This document shows positions 12,601 to 24,600 of a DNA stretch of 64,000 nt, piece after piece. Each line of letters opens with the position of its first letter. Position 1 is the stretch's first letter. The notes beneath the pieces were generated by a model that made no database searches, was not told the origin of the DNA, and saw nothing but the letters and a program-made list of their open reading frames with translations. The DNA comes from Pachypanchax playfairii (Eukaryota; Chordata; Actinopteri; Cyprinodontiformes; Aplocheilidae). A program made the translations under genes and the position numbers. The DNA lies in assembly GCA_006937955.1 (NCBI GenBank), contig SSNP01000044.1:2467590-2531589 (forward strand), in the 5' to 3' direction.

Positions 12601-15600
12601 GGACCAAAATATCATCATCAGTGACCTCCTGACCCAGTATGAACCTACAAGACTCCTCAGGTCTTCTGGATCTGGTCTTTTATCAGTTCCCAGAGTCAGA
12701 ACCAGACATGGAGAAGCTGCTTTCAGCTTCTATGCTCCACATTTCTGGAACAAACTCCCAGAAAGCCTCAGATCAGCTGAAACACTCAGTTTATTTAAAT
12801 CAAGGTTAAAGACCCACCTGTTCTCCGCTGCATTTACATAAAGTTTTATTAGAAAGTCCAAATCCACACGATTGCTTTTAAGCTGTCCTTTGTTCTAATT
12901 CTGTTTATTTAAATCATGTTTTCATTCTTTTACTTATGCTTTTGTTTCATGTAAAGCACTTTGAATTGTCCTGTACATGAATTGTGCTATACAAATAAAC
13001 TTGCCTTGCCTTGCCTTGCAATCTTCAAAGTGGTCTTGAATAAAATTTTTGCAGGTTCTCAAAGGTTTTCTAAGACAATGTCAACTTTTTCATTTTCAGT
13101 CCAGTCACAGACCATTTTCAGAGTAATGTCTTTTAATATTTTTGTTATACCATATAATTCCTAAGTAGCTACTCTGATAGTAACAGCCTGCCACCATGAC
13201 ACATGTTCCTGTTCCTTTGGCTGTATCAGTAATACAAACAATACCATAGTTTGACACCAAATAGTATTTTGGCACTGATAAGTTCATTTAGAAATAGTTA
13301 AAGCAGTACTAAATAACTTCTAAAAATTTAAGCTACTGTTTTAAAAATTGTTTAAGTGGATACTAACTGAAAAACATGTTCAACTCCATATTAGACATCA
13401 CTCTGGATGCTTCCGATGGCCCTACACTACATTGAGCAACTTCAGTGGTTTAGGTCGCAGCCCTGAGTGGGCGATTCCTTTGCTGCTTTATGGCAACAGC
13501 TGTTTGTTGCAACAGCAGTCACTAAATACTTCTATAAAGGTTAGCAATTAGCTTTTTGGCTCACTGAACAGAGTTTGCTTTTTGTAGGCATCATGTTGGA
13601 GCATGAAAGAAAAAGCACAGTTTCTGACTTTGTATGACCAAAATGTGAAATATCATCTTAGTTCCACACAAAGAAGGACATAAATATTACTATGATCAGG
13701 AGTGCACATAATATTTTTGGCCTGGTTCTCAGAAGAGAACCTAGGGTTGTTGCTTGGTCCTCACATTTTTAAATGTGTCTCGCTGTGTCTCTTCCGAGCT
13801 CCTCTGCTTTGTTTTTGGTTTCATCAAGCTTCAAATTCAGTCTGTTTACTTTACCTGGCTCTATATTTGTTTCAATAAAAATCCTTCAATTGTTGAAAAA
13901 ATCAAGAGAAACCAGTAAAATATAAAAATACTGGTAAAAAAAACCCCTTCAGAGTTCAGGTTGGATTACAGGTTTGATTGTTCACTTTAATCTACATTTA
14001 ACAGTTTGGTGTTGAAATTTATTAGTCAGCTGTTGGGGCTTCTGTCATTTACTGTAACTGTTTTTTGTTTTGAAATGATGAGGATGTTTGTAATGTGATG
14101 CAGTCAGATAAAAAGATACACTGGACAGTTATGGGGCATTGACTACATATCCCATAGTGCTTTGCGCGCATTCAAAGTGGCGCGGATCAAAGACAAATAC
14201 GCTGATACTGTTGATTAAAACAGGTGGTTTTCTGTATTTTATAGCACAAAAAGGTAGTTATACACGTCTGTGCCACGATGGTCTATTTGTCTTATTCAGT
14301 GAATTTTTTCAGTTTTGACACGATGCAGGATCCTGCAGTCAGCTGCACTGATCTGACTGACAGAAAATCCGTCACACTGGCAAACTGATACACAGAGACA
14401 GAGAGACGCAGCATCAGCTGATCAGCTGGAACTTCGGCGCTCTGGCTGAGAAACATATCAGTCAAACAAAAGAAGTCAATGGGATTCTTCATTTATTTGA
14501 CAATGAACCCCGCCTCTGATTAACCTAAAAATTCACGCAGCTCAGCCAAACCAATGTTAAGTACGCAAACGCGTGTTGCAACTTTTCATCTGGTGCGCAT
14601 TTTATATTTTGACAGTGTGTGCGGACCTGCGGACCACTTATGTGCACCCCTGACTATGATGCAGATTTTTTTCTCTAAAAGACTGAAGAAAAAGTAGTAG
14701 GTAATAACACAGATAACCAAATTCCACAGCTAAAAATGCAAATAGGTGAAAGGGTTTGTGTGTCATAACTGCACTGCAGATCAGTTTTAACACTACTATA
14801 CATCATTTAAAAAACCTTTTCAAATACCATGAAGTAGTTCTGAACATGAATAGAACTTGTGCAATACACTGTTACAGTATTTATATATTTTTATGTCTAA
14901 TATAGCTTAATCAGTGGTATAGTTCTTTGAGAAATAGGTGTAATCTAATTTAATTTAATTCTAATTTAAATGTAAGTCTGTTGTGGAGAGTGTGATTACA
15001 TCTGCAGTCACCTGTTGGGGGAGCAGCATCAGAGCAAGTGACATGAAGAGGTTGAACAGATTGATAAGGAGGGCTGGTTCTGTTCTGGGGACTGATCTGG
15101 AGTCTCTTGAGTTGATTGTCCAAAGGAGGATGGTTCGGAAAATTAAAATCATCATGGAGAACCCTCATCATCCTCTTCATAGCACAGTGACTCAACAGCA
15201 GAGTGTCTTTGGTCAAAGACTTCTTCAGATCCGCTGCAGCACAGACCGCTACAGGAGATCTTTTTTGCCCACAGCTATAACCTTTTACAATGGTTCCCTG
15301 AAGAAGAACTGAGCTACGACAACACTTAATTTCCCTTCGGGGATTAATAAAGTATTTTTGATTTTGATTTGATTAATTGAGTGGCTATTGGCATGGCTGC
15401 GGCCGTGCCCCTGCAACTAGAATTATTGACATGTCAGCCGCAGTCCGTAACTGAGTGCGAATGCTTATACTTAATCACTACCACACTCGGATTAAAAGTT
15501 TCAAAATACAGATACAAGTACATATGGAACAAATACGGAAAGGTACAGAGGCTTATTGCGGACCAATAACTTGCTACTTGTTCGTCTGGCAGTCTGCCAA

Positions 15601-18600
15601 ACCAAAAGTGGTCAGCTAAATGGTCTGGCATGAAGGACGAGTAGCCATAACCTATATTTTAAGGGAGTCAATCCAGTGAAGGATAAACAGCTAACCTGGC
15701 TTTTCCAGATCTATATAGAGCCTCATGTGTCCAGTTGGTGCTAGACATAGATCTGGGGTTGCTCCAACTGAAAGTGTTTGAAAAACAGAGGGTCATCTGG
15801 TATAATATTTTGAGATGATTGAAGGATGCGCCAGCAAGTGCCCGCCTACCATGATTTGTCTTTAGCCAATCACAGTAAATCAAGTTCTTACAATTTACAA
15901 ATCCGGTCAAGAGAAGTGCACAAAGTATTTCCCTTTGCCAATTTTTCAAAGAAGAAATTGTCTCTAGTTCTCCTAAAACAGATTCAATAGCTGCTTCTAA
16001 GCATACGTCCACCGGCACAGCAATGTTTGTTTTGCTTTGCTTGGGCACTTACTGCTATCTTTATATCTGAACACCCGCCCCAAAGCACAATGCTAACACA
16101 TGATTGGTCCAAACCACCAGTGGCTTGGAGTCTGACGGTTTAGTTGGAGAAGATGGATTTTCATGGGTTTGGAAAACTCCAAATCTTGTGTGAATCCATC
16201 TTGCAGCACAAGGTTATTAAACATCCTGTGTTGTCAAGATTACTTCTTCGGGGCGGCTGTGGCTCAGTGGTTAGAGCGGTCGTCTCCCAAACGAAAGGTT
16301 GGTGGGCAAGACATTGAACCCCATGTTGCCCCCCGATTTGCACATCGGGTTGTGTGAGTGTTAGCCCCTACCCTCTCCCCCCGATCAACATAATGGGTTG
16401 TGTAAATGGGTAAATGTAAAACTTGTAGTGTGAAAGCGCTTTGAGTGGTCTGAATGACTAGAATAGCTCTATACAAATACAGGACATTTACCATTTACCA
16501 AGTAAAACCCAGAGATGAGCAGGTCTTCATTGAATGGGAAACCCATTAGAAGGAATTTAGAAGTGGTTAAACTTTGTGCCTGAATCACAAGTTGCCATAC
16601 TGTCTATACAGCTCATTTTATCCTTTACACTATTTGCCTAAGTTGTACAAAACATATTTGATTTCAGTTTATCCTGAGCCATTTTTCTTCACAGACACTA
16701 CAATTATTTTTCCACTTATCTAATTTACATGTGGCTAATGGAAAATGCCAACAATTCACCATGATGTTTTGAACATTTTAAACCAGTGAGTGAACCCCAA
16801 AACAGATGTGCTTTGAAACTTTGGCAACTACTGCAAGTCACTAATATTTTAACATATAAATTAATGACCTTCTTCTCCTGGTTCTTTAAACGCTCCTGAA
16901 GTTCCTTCTTCTCCTTCTCCAGCTGTTCCACCTGCTTTGCCATTATGAAGTCAGTATCCAGTTCTTCTAGGTTCTGTAAAAACACAAAAGGTAAAAAAAA
17001 GTATTGTCTTAAAATTTGTTCATTGTGTAGCTGAACTAAACTAATTGTTTTTGGGCAATATTTTACCTCAATGTCAATATCCTTAAAAGCTTTAGCACCA
17101 AGTTCAGTTTTCTTGATCTGTTCAAGACGTTCCCGAGCTGTCTTTTTCCTTATCTCTTGATGCTCCTGCTTGATACGTTCCTTCTCCCTCTCTTTGGCTT
17201 CTTGCCGCAAACGCTCCTCCTCAGCTTTGCGAACTTTTTGCATCTCAGCTTCTCGCTGTTCTAACTCCTCCTTCTCTCGCTGGATATTTAAGCTTTCCAA
17301 GCGCTCCTTACGCTCTTCAATGGTCTGTCTGCGAGCCAGGATACGCTGATGATCCTTGCGTGCATTTTTTAGATAAGCAGCAATGGCTTGCTGATTTTGC
17401 TCCTCACGTTCTTGCTAAAAGATAAAAAAAATAATGATATATATTTTTAGATAGACAGACAGAGCAACAAAAGGAGGGCATTAAAATCCACAAAAGCACA
17501 GTGGTGCTTTTATTTAAGAAATCCTGATGGCTTTCTTACTAAGTCAAATGGTAATACAATATACATTTAAGCTGGAGCCATTTTAGCTTCAAACAAGTAG
17601 ATTTAATCTATTATTTGCCACACGATCCAACAGGTACCATTACAAAAAACTTCTGATGCATTTTGTTTGATTTTGGGAAAATAAAAAGACACCGTGTATA
17701 AGCAATAATCACATGATCTTAACATGTTGATAAACAAAAAGGTTACATACTTTATGTCAATCTTATACATGAGTGTTCCGTTACAGGAGAACTCACCAAG
17801 ATGGAGGTGGGTTTAATGATCTGTATGGCTTTAGCCAAAGAAGCAGACATGGCAGTCAGCTGGTTCCTTATCTGCTCGGATGGCATGTTTTGTAGGAAAG
17901 GACCAACAGGAGAATCTTCTTTGGTTGAGTAGTTTAAGTCAGACCCAAAGCTCAAAGTTCGAGATGTGTGGTCTATTCGAACCTAAAAAAAGTGAAAGGG
18001 AAGTGAAAAATGTAACATTTCAGTTATACCATCTTTCCTTATGACTGAAATGCCATGAGTTTCGACAATTAAAGCAGAACTAAGTAAGTTTTGCTCTCGC
18101 TCTCCCCCTACTGGTCCCCTGTGAAAGCTCACTGTTGTAACGTTCCCCNNNNNNNNNNCCCCAACAACAACGCGCAGAGAACGCTTTTGCAAGAAAAAAG
18201 AAAAACAAAACCAAGAAAATGTCTCGACAGGTGAGTATTATTGTCATCTTTGCGCTCCTAAGGGTGGCGTTGCTAACAACGGCAAGGGCTTCATGCTTGT
18301 ATTTATGTACGTGAGTGTGAGTGCCGTAAAGCAGGTTTGTTCTCGCGAGATTAGTCGGGTCCGATCCACTGAAAGTTGCAAGTGCTGCTTTCAGGACACA
18401 GACCCCGGAGGGAGGGGAGGGACCCACGAATCACCCTGCCAAGTCCTTGTTTACCCCCACAGGGACTCTAGAAAACATTTATTGAGGTGAAAAAACTTAC
18501 TTAGTTCTGCTTTAAAACTGCTCAAACACCAAAGTATTTTCTGATTTTGATCTTACTTGAAGGTCGCAGTGCCGTGCAGCATCCACAATGGAGCGCTCAA

Positions 18601-21600
18601 GCTGAAATGCATCCACAAATGGAACCAGAGAGGCCAAACGGCTGAACTCAATGCTTTGATAGATTTGTGCAACCTTAAACAATGGGTGGGAAAAATAAAA
18701 GATTAACATTAACAAGTTAGAGTTATGTTGTAAAGTTTAATGAAAAACGGAGCACTTACCTGCTGCAGGAGCCGGAGGATGGTATTACTCTGCAAGTGTG
18801 GAACATATTGCTGCAAATCAGCCTCTTTCTCAGCTTGATCTCTCACCCAATTCAACACCTACAAGGAGAAAGTCATGATACAGAACAGTAATTTACTAAT
18901 AATACCACTTTCATCATCTTAAGAATATACCAAAACTTACAAATACAGAGACAGCATAAAACTTTAGTTTAAACATACTGCTGAAAGTAAATAATATACC
19001 TTTGTGACTCTTCCACTCAGCTTCAGAGGATGAAAATCAACCTCCAGCCAGTTGTAAAGCTCTTTCACTTCAGGAACCACATACTGTAGCAGGTTAAATC
19101 TCACCTAAAAGAAAAAACATTCAAACAGACTGGGGATCAGAATTTTTTTTAACAAAACAAACAAACAAAAAAAAAATCCTTCTGAAGTTTGTATAAATTA
19201 AAAATGACTTATTTTGTATGCACATAAAATACCATGTCATTAATGAGACTCTGGCGGGTTGGTGGGGATTGAAGGCCCAGTAGGGTTGCTAGCCTGCGAT
19301 GTTTCTCCACAATGATGCCATCCATGTCCAGCAGTCTAGCGATGTCAGTACGCTCAGGTGTGATGGGAATACACAAAGTGGCCAGGAGGACTCTGGTGGA
19401 CATCCTGAAGATCAAAGTTACATATTATAATCTATTTCTTACTTTCTATCTTAAATTTATAAGTCTGTAAAGAACAAACAAGAAACCTCTGCATCTCATC
19501 ATGGGTCAGATTCTTTCGCATATCCCTGGACAGATGATAGAGACGGTGGAGAGTGCAAGCATGAAAAAGAGCATTTCCAGACTTCCAGAAAACAGTAGAA
19601 ACTTTGTTGTAGTAGTTGGCCATCAGCTGGGGTTTTGGAGGCTTCTTGGAGAGCGCAAACAGGCCGTGGATATCCTCAACAGCCTTAAATGCTTCCTGAA
19701 GAGACAAAAAAGTATAAGCATATTTCTAAAACTATCTGAACATGAATACAATACTGTATGTTTTTCTCAACAATGGATGAGTCCAGGATCTAGAAAATGA
19801 TTTGGTTTTAATTCAGTCAGTGCCCCAAATCTTGCACAGACAGAAATGTTGCACCCACATCTTGCATGCTGTCATGTGCATAAAAAACTAATTGTCATAT
19901 TCTTCATTTATTAATTGGCATATGATCCAAAATTTTCTTTGAGTAAAATAAATAGCCAATGACTTGATCTTTCATAAATCTGTAAAATGATGTCTGGATG
20001 TATGAGCAATTAGTCACAAGGTTTAAATTTTGATGATGAGCTGAAAACTCTGACATGTACAGAGAATGAAATTAAATAAGCTTAAATAAGTCATTGTTCT
20101 TCTGAGTACATTTGTGCTTTCACCCTAAATAGGTATTTAGGCAAGTTCATCGTGGTTGTTTTCTTCTATGAAAGCTGTAGCAAGAAAGTTTGCTGTGTCT
20201 GTCAGCGTAGTGTCAAGAGCATGGAGGCGCTACCAGGAGACAGGCCAGTACATCAGAAGACATGGAGAGGCCGTAGGAGGGCAACAATTCAGCAGCAGAA
20301 CCACCACAGCTGCTTTTGTGCAAGGAGGAACAGGAGGAGCACTGCTCAAAGCCTGTAAATTGACCACCAGTGGGCCACAAATGTGAACGTGTCTGCTCAA
20401 ACAGTTATAAACAGACTCCTTGAGGGTTGCATGAGGGCCTGACATCCAAAAATGGGGTTGTGCTTACAGCCCAACACCATGCAAGATGTTTGGCATTTGC
20501 CAGAGAACACCAAGAATCACAAATTCGCCACCTGCGCCCTATGATCTTCACTGATAAAAGCAGGTTTACACTGAGCACGCGACAGATGTGACTGAGTCTG
20601 AAGCATGACCGGTTTGGCAGTTGGTCGGTAATAGGTGGAATTTCTTTGGGGGGGGGCACACGGCCCTCCATGTGCTTGCCAGAGATAGCCTGACTGCCAT
20701 TAGCTACCAAGATGAGCTCCTCAGACCCCTTGTGAGACAATATCAGGGCTCCAGACTAACATTTTTTCCAAGGGGCACTGTAGCCCCCAACCTGAAATTT
20801 CTAGGGGCATTTTCCAAAATTTAGGGGAACACCCAGAGGCATCTGCGCGGCCCACCCCAACCCAAAAAAATCTGCTATCAGTTAGTGACGCCCCTAGATA
20901 CACTAAATTGACCAAATGCATATCTGTTACGACACAGTTTGTGCCATATACTACCGCAGTGTTTTACGAGGGTATCGTGCAGGGGCGGACTAAGATAATT
21001 AATTCCGGCTGGGAATTTTGATTTTATCTCAGGCCACCACCACCCAATTTTTGCAACACACAAAGATTGAGTTTGGTTGGATGCCTACTGATGTAAGAGT
21101 CTAAAATAATAAAACAAAAGCTACACATGCATCCACACAAAGCTTTTTCTGTTTCTTTCCCCTATGAAGTAAATATTTTTGTTCTCCTGTTATAACCTGT
21201 TCAAATCACATTAACTAAAATTCAATCTACTACTAAACTGGTAAATATGCAGCCTACACATTCACGTTTTCATTCAAGTTCAGTAGTTGATTAAATAAAA
21301 TAGGTCCCACCACCATCTACCTAAACCTGAGATTAATGCTACAATGCAGTTATTACATGGTGAAAAAGACCTTAAAAATGAATTTAAACCTATTTTCCCA
21401 AAATATGGGCTGTAGTAAGATCAAGGGAAGATGGTTATATGTACTGTGTCTTGTGTGGCACTACAACATGCAAGGGTATATTTTTGACCCATTTTAATAA
21501 TAAAACATTGTATTGAAAATAACCCTTAATCCAAATCAATTTATGTAGTTTATAGAGCAAACTAATATTCATAATTTACAACCATACACATTAAAATGTA

Positions 21601-24600
21601 ATTTTATTAAAGATTGACTTATTTAAAGCTGTTAAGAAAAACATCTATTTCTAATCCAAGAAATCTAGCATGAAAAATATTAACAATTTTATTGACACTA
21701 CACCTGTCCTAGATGAAGCAAATGAATATTTCTCTGTTATATATTTTCATGTCAGTGTTGTAAATTGTAGACAGTCCCTGCGCCTTCGCAGACCTGCAGG
21801 CTGCATTCAGGCTGATCTCCCTGCGCGCAGGACAGCTTGTTTACAAGGAAATACGATCATAGCTCGCAGTCTACCTCGCTGTGATGCACTGAGATGTTGG
21901 TTTAGTAAAAGCAACGCTCTACTGATAAGTTATTGATCTGGAAAAGCCAAATCTGTGAATATTTTTTTAACTTAACTGCTCCATCTTTCCTCTTTCCCGG
22001 GCAATATCTTGTTTAAATTGGGAAGTCCCTCGGCAGTTTTCCCAGCGTGTTGAGGACCACAGTGACAACAATACAGGCAAGACATTGTGCTGTTTCGTGA
22101 GTCATACCTCTGCCACTTGAACTGAGTAAAATATATATTGCTCACTGCAATTGGTCAAAAGCACCTGGTTTCTACAGGATCACGTCAGTGGCAGTTTTCT
22201 TTCGTCTTCATGTCTGCAGCAGGTTCTCCGTCCCAAATGTGTCTAATGATCTCACTCACGCGAACAAATATTGTAATTCTTTCAAGTCATGTTTACATTA
22301 CAGAAGTGTTTTTGGAAATTGCTGTTTGCCCTGGCACAAGTGATTGTTTAAACTGACTCGCACTCAGACAAAAGATGGTCGCGAAACGCGACCAATCATT
22401 CGCAGTCTAGAGCCCTGCACATGTCGGTGCGGTTGGTCCTGGGTTCTTTCTAATGTAAGACAATGGTGGACTTCATGTGGCTGGAGTGTGTCAGCAGTTT
22501 CTGCAAGATGAAAGCATTGATCCTATGGACTGGCCCACCCATTCCCCAGACCTGAATCAAATTGAGCACATCTGGGACATTATGTCTCACTCCATCCACC
22601 AACGCCACATTGCACCATAGACCAGGTGTTGTAGGGAGGTCATACAGGCACAAGGAGACCACAGTCACTACTGAGCCACATTACCTCCACCCCGGAGGTA
22701 ATCTTTTCATCAGGGTTTGTCTGTCTGTCTGTTAGCAGGACAACTCAAAAACTAATGGATGGATTTTGATTAAATTTTCAGGAAAGGTCAGAAATGACCA
22801 AAGGAACAATCGTTAAGATTTTGGGGGTGATCCAGATTCCCACTGGATCAAGGAATTTTTTTAAGGATACGGACATAGCACTTTCTACAATATGTCCACT
22901 TGGCGGAGGCATGCGCTTGCCGAGTGCTTTACTAGTTTGACTTGTTTTAAGGCCATTACAAAGTTAGATCAGCCTGTAGTGTTTTTCCACTTTAATTTTG
23001 AGTGTGGCTCCAAATCCAGACCTCCATGGTTTGATACATTTGATTTCCATTGATAATTTTTGTGTGATTTTGTTTTGAGCACCTTCAATTACATAAATAA
23101 TTAAGTATTTAATAAAAATATTTAATTCAGATCTAGGGTGTCTTTTTTGTGTTTCCTTAATTTTTTTGAGCAGTGTACATTATTAGGCACTTTTGATACT
23201 GTGCAGGGAATTTGTGAGTTTTTGATTAATAGTACATACATCATTATAATGAATAAATATTCCTGTATTAAAATGCAAACTAAATGTGATTGTGATCTGA
23301 AAGCTCCCACAGTTTGAGTCACTGATGTCTCTGCAACAAACGGCTCTCTGAAAAGCATTTCCTTTTATAAGAAATCTCAAACTTTGTGGGCACCCATATG
23401 CACAAAATGATTTTTGAAAAACAACAGATTTCAGATTTAGGCAATATTGCCATAAATTTTATTTCCAACTAAAATTTAGAAATAGAGTTCAACTAAAATC
23501 TTACAACCTCTTTAGGCTCTACACTCACCGGCCACTTTATTAGGTACACCATGCTAGTAACTGGTTGGACCTCCTTTTGCCTTCAGAACTGCCTCAATTC
23601 TTCGTGGCATAGATTCAACAAGGTGCTGGAAGCATTCCTCAGAGAGTTTGGTCCATATTGACATGATGGCATCACACAGTTGGCGCAGATTTGTCGGCTG
23701 CACATCCATGATGCGAATCTCCCGTTCCACCACATCCCAAAGATGCTCTATTGGATTGAGATCTGGTGACTGTGGAGGCCATTTGAGTACAGTGAACTCA
23801 TTGTCATGTTCAAGAAACCAGTCCGAAATGATTCCAGCTTTATGACATGGCGCATTATCCTGCTGAAAGTAGCCATCAGAAGTTGGGTACATTGTGGTCA
23901 TAAAGGGATGGACATGGTCAGCAACAATACTCAGGTAGGCTGTGGCGTTGTAACGATGCTCAATTGGTACCAAGGGGCCCAAAGAGTGCCAAGAAAATAT
24001 TCCCCACACCATTACACCACCACCACCAGCCTGAACCGTTGATACAAGGCAGGATGGATCCATGCTGTCATGTTGTTGACGCCAAATTCTGACCCTACCA
24101 TCCGAATGTCACAGCAGAAATTGAGACTCATCAGACCAGGCAACATTTTTCCAATCTTCTATTGTCCAATTTCGATGAGCTTGTGCAAATTGTAGCCTCA
24201 GTTTCCTGTTCTTAGCTGAAAGGAGTGGCACCCGGCGTGGTCTTCTGCTGCTGAAGCCCATCTGCCTCAAAGTTCGACGTACTGTGCGTTCAGAGATGCT
24301 CTTCTGCCTACCTTGGTTGTAACGAGTGGTTATTTGAGTCACTGTTGCCTTTCTATCAGCTCGAACCAGTCTGGCCATTCTCCTCTGACCTCTGGCATCA
24401 ACAAGGCATTTCCGCCTACAGAACTGCCGCTCACTGGATATTTTTTCTTTTTCGGACCATTCTCTGTAAACCCTAGAGATGGTTGTGCGTGAAAATCCCA
24501 GTAGATCATCAGTTTCTGAAATACTCAGACCAGCCATTCTGGCACCAACAACCATGCCACGTTCAAAGTAACTCAAATCACCTTTCTTCCCCATACTGAT

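Larger units (their letters stand above)
20135..23178 (+). mobile_element. Decayed Tc1/mariner-type element, interrupted by two later insertions
   Basis: Three blocks belong together: about 20135-20743, 22418-22682 and 22938-23178. The first contains an HTH region ([20 protein letters not shown], 20190-20249) and part of the catalytic domain, with frame breaks. The second resumes with GCGGTTGGTCCTGGGTTCTT and holds the motif region around [13 protein letters not shown]. The third is the 3' UTR and right end, ...TTTTTTTGAGCAGTGTA. This is a transposase remnant with no intact frame. It lies in eif3a intron 6. Confidence 0.7.
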
